From Simkania negevensis (GTDB lineage: Bacteria > Chlamydiota > Chlamydiia > Chlamydiales > JAFITR01), in assembly GCA_017116025.1 (NCBI GenBank), contig JAFITR010000001.1, forward strand, positions 1-35,401: DNA of 35,401 bases, read 5' to 3'. The translations under genes were made by a program, and so were the position numbers. Of the stretch, positions 8,176 to 16,380 are shown in pieces; position 1 is the stretch's first letter, and each line of letters opens with the position of its first letter. Under the pieces are notes generated by a model. The model saw nothing but the letters and a program-made list of their open reading frames with translations, made no database searches and had not been told where the DNA came from.

Positions 8176-9765
8176 TTAACCCTTCATGAGGGGGAAGAAG
8201 AGCACATCTCTGATGGAGTGTGAGTTGGTGAAGAGCATGACAACTCTATCCATGCCGATACCGATACCTCCTGTAGGGGGCATACCTTGGCAGATCGCTT
8301 CGATGAACTCTTCGTCGAGAGGGTTGGCTTCTTCGTCGCCTGCTTCGCACCGCTCTTGCTGTTCTTCAAGCAGCTTCCTTTGGATGATAGGGTCGTTGAG
8401 TTCTGTGTAGGCGTTACAGATTTCGTGGCCCATGACGTAGCTTTCAAACCGCTCGACCAGCCCCTTTTCTCTATCTTTTTCATTCCTATGTGGTTTGCAT
8501 AGAGGGGTGGTTTCTATGGGGTGGTCAATGATGTGGTGTGGTTGAAGGAGGTGCTGCTCTACCGTTTCTTCGAAGATGAGGGCAGTGAGCAGGCCTCGGC
8601 TTGCCTCTTTTAAAAACTTCGGATCGCCAGCCTCTTTCTCTATTAGAAACGCGGCCATCTCTTCTCTCTTCATCGCATCGATGTCGATATCGGCAAATTT
8701 TTTGATGCTCTGGTGCATGGTGAGACGTGGCCAGGGGGCTTTGTAGTCGACTTCGACCAGCTCTTCATCCAACTCAGGGTTGCCGTATTTGACTTTTGTC
8801 GTACTGAATAGGGTTAGGGCAATCTCTTCAAAAAGATTTTCTGTGAATGACATCAGCTTGTTGTAGTCCCAGTAGGCGGCATAGGCTTCGAGAAGAGTGA
8901 ACTCTGGGTTGTGGTTTTTGTCGATTCCTTCATTGCGGAATACTTTGCCGATCTCAAAGATCTTGTCCATGCCGCCGATGATGAGCTTTTTCAAAGAGAT
9001 CTCTAGCGAGATGCGGCAGAACATATCTTGATCTAAGGAGTGCAGGTGTGTGGTGAAGGGGCGCGCGTTTGCTCCGCCGTAGATGTGTTGGAGGACGGGT
9101 GTTTCCACTTCAAGAAACCCTTCGTCTTCGAAGAAGCTGCGTGTGATGCGTAGGATTTCACTGCGCATGCGGAAGGTGTTGCGTACCTCGTCGTGGTCGA
9201 TGAGGTCCAACCAACGTTTGCGATAGCGCATCTCTTTGTCGACAAGACCTGCATGTTTCTCCGGCAAAGGCAGTAGGGATTTACACAGTAGAGTGACGTG
9301 GTGGACGTAGACAGTAAGTTCTCCCTTTTTTGTGCGGAAGAGGCAGCCTTTGATTCCTAGCCAGTCACCAAAGTCTACCTTTTTCTCGATCACTTTCATC
9401 GGTGAAGGAGCAGGTTCTTCTCCTGCGATATCTTCGGGATTATAGCCTTCGATATGGAGGTGGTCGCGGTTGAACATCAGCTGGATGCGTCCTGTCGCGT
9501 CCTGGATATGGGCAAAAGCATTTTTTCCCATGGCGCGAAAGAGTACGAGGCGTCCAGCGACAACGACAGGAGGCGTGGCCTTGTTGCTCGCTTCTTCGCT
9601 CGTGCCAACAGAATCATCAGCGTACCGATTGTGCAAAGCGTGGGCACTCTCTTTGGGTTCGAAGTGGTGAGGGTAGGGTACGATGCCGAGCTGGCGTAGC
9701 TCATTCAGCTTTTTCAAACGGTTCTGGTATTCTTCTGTGTCTACGTAGTCAGGCTTGTTTGGCAT
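8176..9765 (-). CDS. lysS: Lysyl-tRNA synthetase (class II)
   Basis: This enzyme charges tRNA-Lys. The 529-residue protein has an N-terminal OB-fold anticodon-binding domain (about 60-170, with AFAHIQDATGRIQLMFN) and a class IIb catalytic core. Motif 1 is near RSEILRITRSFFEDEGFLEVETP, motif 2 is FRNEGIDKNHNPEFTLLE, and motif 3 is PPTGGIGIGMDRVVMLF. An insertion of roughly 40 residues (around PKFLKEASRGLLTALIFEE) is ordinary for the family. It follows the histidine-kinase-like gene by 14 nt on the same strand and is probably the last gene of a unit beginning with the lipoprotein at 12197. The ribosome site before the ATG at 9765 is weak. Long hairpin 3 follows the stop. Confidence 0.96.
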   Translation of the reverse strand: MPNKPDYVDTEEYQNRLKKLNELRQLGIVPYPHHFEPKESAHALHNRYADDSVGTSEEASNKATPPVVVAGRLVLFRAMGKNAFAHIQDATGRIQLMFNRDHLHIEGYNPEDIAGEEPAPSPMKVIEKKVDFGDWLGIKGCLFRTKKGELTVYVHHVTLLCKSLLPLPEKHAGLVDKEMRYRKRWLDLIDHDEVRNTFRMRSEILRITRSFFEDEGFLEVETPVLQHIYGGANARPFTTHLHSLDQDMFCRISLEISLKKLIIGGMDKIFEIGKVFRNEGIDKNHNPEFTLLEAYAAYWDYNKLMSFTENLFEEIALTLFSTTKVKYGNPELDEELVEVDYKAPWPRLTMHQSIKKFADIDIDAMKREEMAAFLIEKEAGDPKFLKEASRGLLTALIFEETVEQHLLQPHHIIDHPIETTPLCKPHRNEKDREKGLVERFESYVMGHEICNAYTELNDPIIQRKLLEEQQERCEAGDEEANPLDEEFIEAICQGMPPTGGIGIGMDRVVMLFTNSHSIRDVLFFPLMKG

Positions 9766-9779
9766 AGAAAATCTTTGTA

Positions 9780-10979
9780 TTAAAAGAAGACGGAGTGTGC
9801 AGTGGGCAAAGTAAGGGTAAAGGTCGCGCCTTCGTCCGTCGAAAGAGTGTCGTGGAGGTAGATATTTCCGCCTTGCCCGCGCATAAGTGCTTTGCAGATT
9901 GATAGGCCAAAGCCCATAGGTTGTTGAGTGTCGGGTAGCTTGCTCTGTTCGTACAAATCGAAGAGATGTTCGCGTTTCTCCTTAGGAATGCCTGGTCCGT
10001 TGTCGCGGAAGGTGATGGATGTCAGATCACTCTGCTGGTGCATCGTGATCTCGACAAGACCCTTGTTAGGGGTGTAACGAAAAGCATTGCGTAAGAGAAT
10101 GGTGCACACTTTAAAAAATTTGTAGTAGTCGGCTGTGATGCAGGGCCAGGTGAGGTCGGCGTTGATGGAAAAAGTGATGTTTCTATCGTCAGCAACAGGC
10201 TGAAACTGCTCTTTGATCATCTTGAAAAATTCGCCGATATCGATATGTTCGGTGATGAATTCGCTTTCCCCTGTCTCTAAAGAGGCAATTTCAGAGAGGT
10301 CGTTGGAAAAAATCATCATCTCTTCGGCGATGAGTTTGACTTCGGCAAGATAGTTGCCTCCCAAAGCAGCTTGTTTGCGATGGATACGCTGAAGGCCGAT
10401 GTTGGAAAATTGGATGATCTGGTTTAAAGGGATGCTGATGTGGTTAGAAAGGTTTTTAATAAAGAAAGCCTTGATCCGATTCTTTTGGATGAGCTGGTAT
10501 TTTTCTTTCTGTAATGTTTTTATCTGCTTCTGTAGAGATTGTGTATATGATGCTGCTTTTTTCTCTTGCTTGGCGTGGGTGTCAAGGACGCATTGGATGA
10601 TGTGGTGGCAGTGGTGTAGATTGATATTGGGTTTGATAACGAGGTCGTCGACAAGAGAATTCAGAAGAGGAACGGCCTCGTCGAGAGCGTCTTGGTGGGT
10701 GAGCAAAAGATATACAGTGTCGGGGTAGATCTCTCGAAGCTTCTTAAGGTAGGAGATGTCGTTGTCATTGTGGAAAGGAAAGGCAACGAAGAGGACCTGG
10801 GGGGCAAAAGCAACGATGTCGTCGAAAGCGTCTTCTATGTTGCTGCTTTCTTGCGTCCTAATGTCGTTTTTATAGAAAAAGCCGGCTAAAGTTTGGCTGT
10901 TCTGGCTGTTCTCTTCGACGATGTAGACGCGTTGATAGCTGCTGGTAGCTTTTTGTGCTGTGGGTGTTATACAAGTCAT
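9780..10979 (-). CDS. Receiver plus histidine-kinase-like protein with altered phospho-sites
   Basis: The 399-residue soluble protein has an N-terminal receiver-like domain (about 17-130), a coiled segment (about 135-170), a dimerisation helix region and a GHKL ATPase domain. ATP-binding boxes are intact: N-box LLRNAFRYTP (Asn298), G1 DNGPGIP (326-332), G2 GFGLSICKAL. The phosphoacceptor positions are not. The receiver keeps an acidic pair (Glu22-Glu23) and the K-P of VIKP (116-117), but the Asp site in VLFVAFPF is Ala66. In the H-box, SHELRTPL is replaced by SNHISIPL (178-185), putting Asn179 where the His should be, with a His one residue later. It may be a pseudo-histidine kinase or use His180. 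There is no transmembrane segment of its own. Its ATG overlaps the stop of a membrane microprotein (ATGA), suggesting a physical or functional link. lysS follows 14 nt later. Confidence 0.85.
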   Translation of the reverse strand: MTCITPTAQKATSSYQRVYIVEENSQNSQTLAGFFYKNDIRTQESSNIEDAFDDIVAFAPQVLFVAFPFHNDNDISYLKKLREIYPDTVYLLLTHQDALDEAVPLLNSLVDDLVIKPNINLHHCHHIIQCVLDTHAKQEKKAASYTQSLQKQIKTLQKEKYQLIQKNRIKAFFIKNLSNHISIPLNQIIQFSNIGLQRIHRKQAALGGNYLAEVKLIAEEMMIFSNDLSEIASLETGESEFITEHIDIGEFFKMIKEQFQPVADDRNITFSINADLTWPCITADYYKFFKVCTILLRNAFRYTPNKGLVEITMHQQSDLTSITFRDNGPGIPKEKREHLFDLYEQSKLPDTQQPMGFGLSICKALMRGQGGNIYLHDTLSTDEGATFTLTLPTAHSVFF

Positions 10980-11122
10980 GATTGTTGTACCGAAAAAATC
11001 TGTTTTGTATCTTGTTTAGATAGTGACCGTTCTGACGATAAAGTTAGACGCAAATAGCAGTAGGCTGACATTCCTACGACGACGAGCATAAAGACAACAA
11101 CAGTGAGGTAGAAAAACTTCAT
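10976..11122 (-). CDS. 48-residue single-span membrane microprotein
   Basis: A short reading frame fills the gap between the lipoprotein and the kinase-like gene. It starts MKFFYLTVVVFMLVVVGMSA, followed by a short hydrophilic tail of about 27 residues ending in SVQQS. One N-terminal membrane helix and a polar tail are clear; no family is recognised. An in-frame ATG at 11134, one base after the upstream stop codon, would add four residues. The 11122 start has an AGGATGGG site 7 nt upstream. Its TGA stop overlaps the ATG of the kinase-like gene (ATGA at 10979-10976). That packing argues for a real translated gene in a lipoprotein-microprotein-kinase unit. It might tether or regulate the soluble kinase-like protein, but that is inference. 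Confidence 0.65.
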   Translation of the reverse strand: MKFFYLTVVVFMLVVVGMSAYCYLRLTLSSERSLSKQDTKQIFSVQQS

Positions 11123-11135
11123 GGAATGTCCCATC

Positions 11136-12197
11136 CTAGTGGTTGATTATTCCTTCTAGTTGTTGCGTCAGCTCTGTTTCGATGTAAGGGTAGGAGTGTT
11201 TCAGAATCTTGCGAGCTTCTTCTAACGCCCTCTTGTCGTCGAGATTGTAGTAGCAGATGATGCGATAGATCAAGTTGTTTTTTAAGTCTGTCAGGCGAAG
11301 CTCCGATTGCCAGAGAGCCGTTTCGTAGGCATTAAGTCCTTGGAGCTCGTCAGTACGCGTCCTCTTTTTGTCGCTCTGATAAGAGAGTCTCGACGCCCCT
11401 CGATTGCGTTCAAAGTCTTCGTTGATCTTCTGCTGAAAGTCGCTGATACGTCGATTTTCAAATTCAATCTGTATGGCGAAAAATTTCAGATCCTTGCCCC
11501 CTCGTGCCTCTTCGAGCTGAGTCAAAGCTTCTTCCCAGTCTTGTATGGCGAGTAACGTCTCGACGCGTGCTATCTGGAGCAGATGTACCTGCTCTTCCAC
11601 CCTGTGGATGTTGATGGCTAAGGGCTTCTTTTTCCCTTTGGTAGTGCGGATCTCGTTCAGCCAGTCAACCGAATTGTCGATCGCCTTCTCATAAGCGTTG
11701 CTTGCTCGAGCCATCGTATCTTCTTTTAGACGGTAGATCGATGCAAGGAGGGTGTAGGCCGCCGCCTTTTTCTCATAGCTTAATTGTCTGCTGGATAGGA
11801 CGTTGTCGACATCTGCCATGGCGCGTGCAATGTACTCGTGGTACCCTGTGTAATCTGATGGAGAGGGGATACGCATCAAGCTCTGAGGATGGATGGGGGC
11901 TTGTTCAATCGTGAGAAGATTTTCCGCAGTGAAGTAGGCAAGGAGTGCTTGGGCTCGTTGAAGTTGTAAACCTGGATTGCCCGGCTGCTTGGCTATCTTG
12001 TCGTTTAAACTGTTGACTGCTTTCTCGAGAGTCTTCTTCGCTCGTGGTAGTTCGCGTAACTCAATCAGGTTGTTCGCCTCGTCGAGGAGAAGCTGGTTTT
12101 GAATCAACTCTCGCTGCTCCTGCTGACTGTTGCAGCCAAAAGAGAAGAGAAGAAGGGCCGTCAGAGCAAAAAGGGAAATTAAGTTGAACTGTCTCAT
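11136..12197 (-). CDS. Helical, TPR-like lipoprotein of unknown function
   Basis: The 353-residue protein starts with a lipoprotein signal (hydrophobic residues 6-20, then SFGC with Cys22 as the likely lipidated residue) and is otherwise almost all helical. Pairs of amphipathic helices such as LLDEANNLIELRELPRAKKT and KAAAYTLLASIYRLKEDTM suggest tetratricopeptide-like repeats. No enzyme motif is visible. It is likely anchored in the periplasmic face of a membrane. The gene is first in a run with the microprotein, the degenerate kinase and lysS, so it might be the extracytoplasmic partner of that signalling unit, although this is only positional inference. Its family was not recognised. Confidence 0.75.
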   Translation of the reverse strand: MRQFNLISLFALTALLLFSFGCNSQQEQRELIQNQLLLDEANNLIELRELPRAKKTLEKAVNSLNDKIAKQPGNPGLQLQRAQALLAYFTAENLLTIEQAPIHPQSLMRIPSPSDYTGYHEYIARAMADVDNVLSSRQLSYEKKAAAYTLLASIYRLKEDTMARASNAYEKAIDNSVDWLNEIRTTKGKKKPLAINIHRVEEQVHLLQIARVETLLAIQDWEEALTQLEEARGGKDLKFFAIQIEFENRRISDFQQKINEDFERNRGASRLSYQSDKKRTRTDELQGLNAYETALWQSELRLTDLKNNLIYRIICYYNLDDKRALEEARKILKHSYPYIETELTQQLEGIINH

Positions 12198-12604
12198 GAG
12201 TCCTCTCTATAGGCGTATTGATCATTTCATCCTTACACAATATCCCCCTACCACCTTTTTTAAAAACCAAAATGTTGCGTTGTGTGTAGCTTTGTTGCAC
12301 AATTCACCAATGAAATCAGTGGCTCCGTGCAGGGTGATTGCACCAAAAGAAACTTGATCGTGAGTGTTAATTGAGATCCATATCATAAACTCTTCTCTCT
12401 GTGCGCTCTGTGATCTCTGTGGTGTAAAAAAAATAAACCACAGAGATCACAGAGCGCACAGAGAAAGTTTTTTTAATTCCGCATTGCTGAAGCATGGTCT
12501 TCGAGGCTTAATCGTATAAAATATTCCTCAATTTTCTCATTCCCTCTCACCGATCTCACTGGCTCAGTGGTGATTATGCAACAACGCTTTGTGTGTAGAA
12601 AGAG
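12198..12604. other. Intergenic region between lipoprotein gene and tRNA-Asp
   Basis: Apart from the perfect hairpin at 12396-12464, no gene or RNA is recognised. The stretch 12260-12360 contains short frames without ribosome sites. The promoter of the minus-strand lipoprotein operon should lie near 12200-12280, but I cannot single out a convincing pair of boxes. Confidence 0.5.
12396..12464. repeat. Long hairpin 4 (CACAGAGNN period-9 arms)
   Basis: The perfect 27-bp arms at 12396-12422 and 12438-12464 are separated by a 15-nt A-rich loop. The purine-rich arm reads as 9-nt units CACAGAGAT, CACAGAGCG, CACAGAG. Repeats of this type (CACAGAG tandems) are known to me as dispersed intergenic repeats in several unrelated bacterial phyla. 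On the plus strand the hairpin is followed by a T-run at 12468-12474 and would work as a terminator. Confidence 0.93.
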
Positions 12605-12678
12605 CGCGGGAGACGGGACTCGAACCCGCAACTTCCGGCGTGACAGGCCGGTGCTCTAACCAATTGAACTACTCCCGC
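12605..12678 (-). tRNA. tRNA-Asp(GUC)
   Basis: On the minus strand the sequence folds as a 74-nt tRNA. The acceptor stem is GCGGGAG/CTCCCGC with discriminator G, the D-arm contains AGTTCAATTGGTTAGAGC, the anticodon loop is CTGTCAC with anticodon GTC, and the T-arm contains GGGTTCGAGTCCC. The 3' CCA is not encoded. It follows tRNA-Val by 14 nt and is probably co-transcribed with it. Confidence 0.97.
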
Positions 12679-12692
12679 AGGATCTGATGATT

Positions 12693-12764
12693 TGGGCGCA
12701 ACAGGATTTGAACCTATGACCGCCTGTTTGTAAGACAGGAGCTCTACCGCTGAGCTATACGCCC
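12693..12764 (-). tRNA. tRNA-Val(UAC)
   Basis: On the minus strand this is a 72-nt tRNA. The acceptor stem is GGGCGTA/TGCGCCC with discriminator A, the D-arm contains TAGCTCAGCGGTAGAGC, the anticodon loop is CTTACAA with anticodon TAC, and the T-arm contains GGTTCAAATCC. It lies 13 nt after the surE stop, so read-through from surE may contribute to its expression. CCA is not encoded. Confidence 0.97.
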
Positions 12765-12777
12765 AAATTCGAAGCTA

Positions 12778-13578
12778 CTACTTTAGCTCGGACTTACTTT
12801 TTCCTACAAGCGGTAAGTAGTTTTCTTGGTGTTGTTGTAGGAAGGAGTGGTTGGTGAGGTCGTTGATTTGAATGGGAACGACGGTGATATACCCTTGTGA
12901 GAGGAGGGCTATGTCGCTACCCTCTTCTTCATCATATTTGATCGGCTGCCCTCCAAGCCAATAGTAGGGTGTTCCCTCGGGGTGTAGACGTTTCTCAAGG
13001 TTTTCTATCCAATATTGTTTTCCCTGGCTTGCGAGCTTGATACCACGGTATTGGCCGCCTTCAATATGTGGGAAGGTGACGTTGAGAAATGTCCCTGGCG
13101 GTAAAGGGTTGTTGAGGGTGTGTTGTGTGATCTCTGCGATGTAGGGGAGTGTGGTGATGAAATCGGGTTGGAAGTACTCTTCGCATGAGAATGCAATACC
13201 GGGAATACCTCGTAATGTGCCTTCGATGACGGCAGCAACGGTGCCGCTGTACAAGAGGTTTCTCCCCGCGTTAGAGCCGTTGTTGATGCCAGAGGCGATC
13301 AGTTCTGGTGGGTTGTCCATGAGGGCGCTGAGAGCCATCTTGATGCAGTCGGAAGGGGTGCCGTTGATGACTTTCACCGTCGTCTCTTCAGACCAACGGA
13401 TCTCGTTGATGTACAGGGGTGAACGCGGGCTGTGCGCCATGCCTACTCCGCTTTGATCTTGGCTGGGAGCGGCGACGGTGACGTCTGCTATCTCTCTAAG
13501 CGTCTGCCACAGGTGTGCGATACCAGGGGCGTGGACGCCGTCGTCGTTGGTGATGAGAATCGTTGGCTTCTTTTTCAT
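12778..13578 (-). CDS. surE: SurE 5'/3'-nucleotidase
   Basis: The 266-residue SurE-family nucleotidase is a metal-dependent phosphatase acting on nucleoside monophosphates. The metal-binding motif is ILITNDDGVHAPGI (Asp-Asp near 11-13). Other family landmarks are AAPSQDQSGVGMAHS, VINGTPSDCIKMAL, and SGINNGSNAGRNLLYSGTVA. The start at 13578 gives the usual N-terminus (MKKKPTILITNDDG), with only an A-rich AAGAAAAG as ribosome site. It lies 14 nt downstream of the TraB-like gene and just upstream of two tRNAs on the same strand. This places it in an apparent MoxR-TraB-like-surE transcription unit; whether the grouping has functional meaning is unclear. Confidence 0.95.
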   Translation of the reverse strand: MKKKPTILITNDDGVHAPGIAHLWQTLREIADVTVAAPSQDQSGVGMAHSPRSPLYINEIRWSEETTVKVINGTPSDCIKMALSALMDNPPELIASGINNGSNAGRNLLYSGTVAAVIEGTLRGIPGIAFSCEEYFQPDFITTLPYIAEITQHTLNNPLPPGTFLNVTFPHIEGGQYRGIKLASQGKQYWIENLEKRLHPEGTPYYWLGGQPIKYDEEEGSDIALLSQGYITVVPIQINDLTNHSFLQQHQENYLPLVGKSKSELK

Positions 13579-13592
13579 ATCTTTTCTTTTTT

Positions 13593-15422
13593 TTAGTGAA
13601 TGTATTCGTCGGCGATATCTCTTTTGTCGTAGCCGTCGAGGACGTGGAAGACGCGCAGCTTATTCAGTGTGATAGGCGACATCTGCCCTAGAGGGATATA
13701 GATAATCTTTTTGCCGAATCTTTTGGCAAAACTCTTCAGTGTTGAGCGGGGAGGGGAGGGGGCGAGGTAAACGACGATGGGTTTGATGGCGTAGTCGACG
13801 GCGGCCATAAGGAGCACTTCAGCTTTTGTGCGGCATTCACTATAGTCGGGGTCGGTCCAGATGTTTAGCATACGTCTGGGTGGTGCTGAGAGCATAAACC
13901 CACCATATTCGCAGCGGCTGATGCCAGGGCCGACGATGTTTTTGCGCATGCCTGTAGCGTAGAAAGCCATGTCGGACTCTTGGCTGTGTTCTCCATGCCA
14001 CGTCATCGCCCATGGATATTTCTCTCTATGGACACTCTCATCAGGGTTGTCTTCGTCGAAGATAACGACAACAGAGCTTGCTTCACCGTGCGGACGGCCA
14101 TAGATTTTGACGTACAGCTTGCCTTCGTGCCAATTGCGGATGGTTTCTTTTGTGTCGATACCATCTTCAATGCTAGCGGTGAAGGGCGCTGTTTTGGCAC
14201 TATCTTCGGTAAGGAGCTCCACAGCCCTCTTCCTTAGTGTGTCGCCAAGCCTTTCCACAATAACATCTTCAGGCGGGTAAGAGCAGAGTCCGAACGCGCT
14301 TGGTGGAGTAAATCGCTGGCCTTCATGATCTTTCCTTTTGCGGTATTCTACGTTGGATTTCCTGCTTTTTGATTGTAGGTGAAAGTGGATGCGGCGGCTT
14401 CGTCCCCATACTTCTTCAGGGGTGAGGTCGAGCTGTTCGATGTTGTCGATGTTGCGTAAAAAAGGGTATTCTGTCGCCAGCTTCCACGTTTCATAGGCGT
14501 AATTGTGGTCGACACATCCTTTTGCTGCGGTAAGGGTTTGGAAGAGATCGGGCATCAGCCCCCCTTTGACCATGGCGTAGTTGCGTACAAATTTCATCAT
14601 GTTGCGCATGTTGTACCCAGCAAAATGGTGGCCTGTTCGCTCGGTGTACCGTTTGGATGCTTCTCGATAGAGCTTATAGAGGAACTTTTGCCTGTCAGGC
14701 CTGTTAGCCTTACCTTTCGTGGCAAACTCTTTTCTTTGCTCTTCGTAATGTAGACTGTTCCAACCCGTCTCTGCCATCACCTCACGGCATGAGCTGTCCG
14801 TTAAAGTACACACTTGTGCAAATGACCTCTCAGCGTGCTGATAGTCGGGAAAGGAGTCGTTGTGAAAAAGAGCCAATACATTCTCGACGTGTGCCATTCC
14901 TCCGATAAATAATACCTTGTCGTATTGCAACGATAGCTCTTTGAGCCTCCTGGCCATATAGAGCTCTCTTTTGCTATCGAGGTCGCCGCTCTTTATCTGC
15001 CCCAGAGCATGCTTGTGCCACTCCCAATAATACCTTTTGTATCCAATGCGGTGGATGGCGTAAAGGTCGGGGATAGGATCGTGCATCATCGGGTAGTCGT
15101 CGACGTCGAGGTCGATACAAAAAGCAGCAATCTGGCGCTCTTCTGCCGAGCGGATCCCTTCAAAAGCAGGGTCGCATGGCTCGCATATAAAGTAGATGGG
15201 CTCATTTTGTCTGTCATAAGAGACGACGAGGCTGATATCTGGCAGGCGTGAAGCGGCATGAAGGAAGTTCGCTTGCATCGTTTCAGGAAGCTCAACGGCA
15301 ACACAGTCGGGGGCAAGCTCTGCTACCGTCGCAGCAACCTCCGCTGCCAACTCCATGTTGTAATGGACGACAGGAAGGGCATAGACGTTTTCAACCTGCA
15401 GAGGGAAGGTCCACATTTTCAT
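13593..15422 (-). CDS. TraB/TIKI-like (ETT superfamily) protein, partner of MoxR ATPase
   Basis: The 609-residue protein has an N-terminal domain (about 10-200) that looks like the EreA/TIKI/TraB-ChaN fold. It starts LPVVHYNMELA (16-26), followed by a hydrophobic strand with an acidic residue (CVAVELPE, Glu44), RELYMARRLKEL (152-163), and a hydrophobic strand ending in the GxxH signature (KVLFIGGMAH, 169-178). The remaining 400 residues are unfamiliar, with basic and aromatic segments (VEYRKRKDHEGQRF) and a late beta-rich part (SSVVVIFDEDNP, YPWAMTWHGEH). No signal peptide is seen, so it is probably cytoplasmic. Its ATG overlaps the stop of the MoxR gene (TAATG), a strong sign of partnership. 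MoxR neighbours coupled to a TraB-like domain resemble families such as DUF5682 in proposed conflict systems. The fold assignment is motif-based inference, and the function is unknown. Confidence 0.6.
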   Translation of the reverse strand: MKMWTFPLQVENVYALPVVHYNMELAAEVAATVAELAPDCVAVELPETMQANFLHAASRLPDISLVVSYDRQNEPIYFICEPCDPAFEGIRSAEERQIAAFCIDLDVDDYPMMHDPIPDLYAIHRIGYKRYYWEWHKHALGQIKSGDLDSKRELYMARRLKELSLQYDKVLFIGGMAHVENVLALFHNDSFPDYQHAERSFAQVCTLTDSSCREVMAETGWNSLHYEEQRKEFATKGKANRPDRQKFLYKLYREASKRYTERTGHHFAGYNMRNMMKFVRNYAMVKGGLMPDLFQTLTAAKGCVDHNYAYETWKLATEYPFLRNIDNIEQLDLTPEEVWGRSRRIHFHLQSKSRKSNVEYRKRKDHEGQRFTPPSAFGLCSYPPEDVIVERLGDTLRKRAVELLTEDSAKTAPFTASIEDGIDTKETIRNWHEGKLYVKIYGRPHGEASSVVVIFDEDNPDESVHREKYPWAMTWHGEHSQESDMAFYATGMRKNIVGPGISRCEYGGFMLSAPPRRMLNIWTDPDYSECRTKAEVLLMAAVDYAIKPIVVYLAPSPPRSTLKSFAKRFGKKIIYIPLGQMSPITLNKLRVFHVLDGYDKRDIADEYIH

Positions 15423-16270
15423 TACGTCAGGTAGGTTAATGCTTCATCGCCGAGGGTCATTACAACAGCTTGGCGTAAGAGGCCTTCGATCGTCGTCGCT
15501 TTGGTGTCAGTGATGCGTTTGGCAGCATACCGGGCAATGTTGATGCCGTCACGTACCGTGTATTGCTCATTGTTGCTGTGCGCCTTCTGTAAAAAAGCAA
15601 CGACATAGTCGAGAATCTCCTCATCAAGGAAGGGGAGATTCTCCTTCAAAATTCTTCTCTCTTCTTCCGCTTCAGGGAAGTCAAGGTAGATTTGTGGCTG
15701 AAGGCGGCTGTGGATGTATTCGGGGATCTCAAACGTCGATGCGTCGTCGTTCATCGTTACACATATCCGGAAGTCAGGATGGGCAGAAATCTTTAGCCCA
15801 GCGATAATCGATTCCACATAACGTCTCGTGTCCAACAGCGGCGCTAGTGATGCCCACGACTTCTCACTCATCCTGTTTCCTTCGTCAAGAATGCACACCC
15901 CTCCGCGTACCATCGCGGTCACCAGAGGCGAAGCAACATAACGAATCTTACCCGCTTCGTCGATGACAGGAGTGATTAGCAAATCTTCAGGCCTTGTGTC
16001 CATCGTTGCTTGGAAGATGTAAGCAGGCTTGCCAAGTCTCTTCGTGGCAGCATAGGCCAATGTCGTTTTGCCTACACCAGGTTTGCCGATCAGACGTGGG
16101 TTCATCGGCAGGTCCTTGCTGTCAATCACTAGCCACGCCGCTAAAAGCTGATCCAATACCTCCTCTTGTCCTACCCATCCAAAATCAAACTCGTCGGGGA
16201 AACCCAACCCTATGCGTACCCCCTGGATGTTTACACTGCTCTCGTGCTCGTTGTGGTGATGTATTGTCAT
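15422..16270 (-). CDS. MoxR/AAA_5-type AAA+ ATPase
   Basis: The 282-residue AAA+ ATPase has Walker A GKPGVGKTT (62-70), Walker B VCILDE (125-130), sensor-1 Asn in CVTMNDDAS (Asn174) and a probable arginine finger in IHSRLQP (Arg189). The long pre-Walker segment and the MDTRPEDLL / ASPLVTAMVRGG arrangement match the MoxR/CbbQ/dynein-related group, which act as ATP-driven chaperones or remodellers for a partner protein, often one with a VWA domain. No VWA gene is present in the window. The partner by position is the TraB-like protein, whose start overlaps this stop codon by one base. The gene begins at 16270 with a His-rich N-terminus (TIHHHNEHE). Repeats lie immediately upstream, and the C-terminal lid is short but complete. 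Confidence 0.88.
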   Translation of the reverse strand: MTIHHHNEHESSVNIQGVRIGLGFPDEFDFGWVGQEEVLDQLLAAWLVIDSKDLPMNPRLIGKPGVGKTTLAYAATKRLGKPAYIFQATMDTRPEDLLITPVIDEAGKIRYVASPLVTAMVRGGVCILDEGNRMSEKSWASLAPLLDTRRYVESIIAGLKISAHPDFRICVTMNDDASTFEIPEYIHSRLQPQIYLDFPEAEEERRILKENLPFLDEEILDYVVAFLQKAHSNNEQYTVRDGINIARYAAKRITDTKATTIEGLLRQAVVMTLGDEALTYLT

Positions 16271-16380
16271 GGATACCTCAACAGTATTTGTGGCCTGAAA
16301 GGCTACAATATTCAGCCAATTCTATACATGTTTTTCGTCAAACGCAACAGCATATTTCTTCAAAAACAGCATAATAACCA

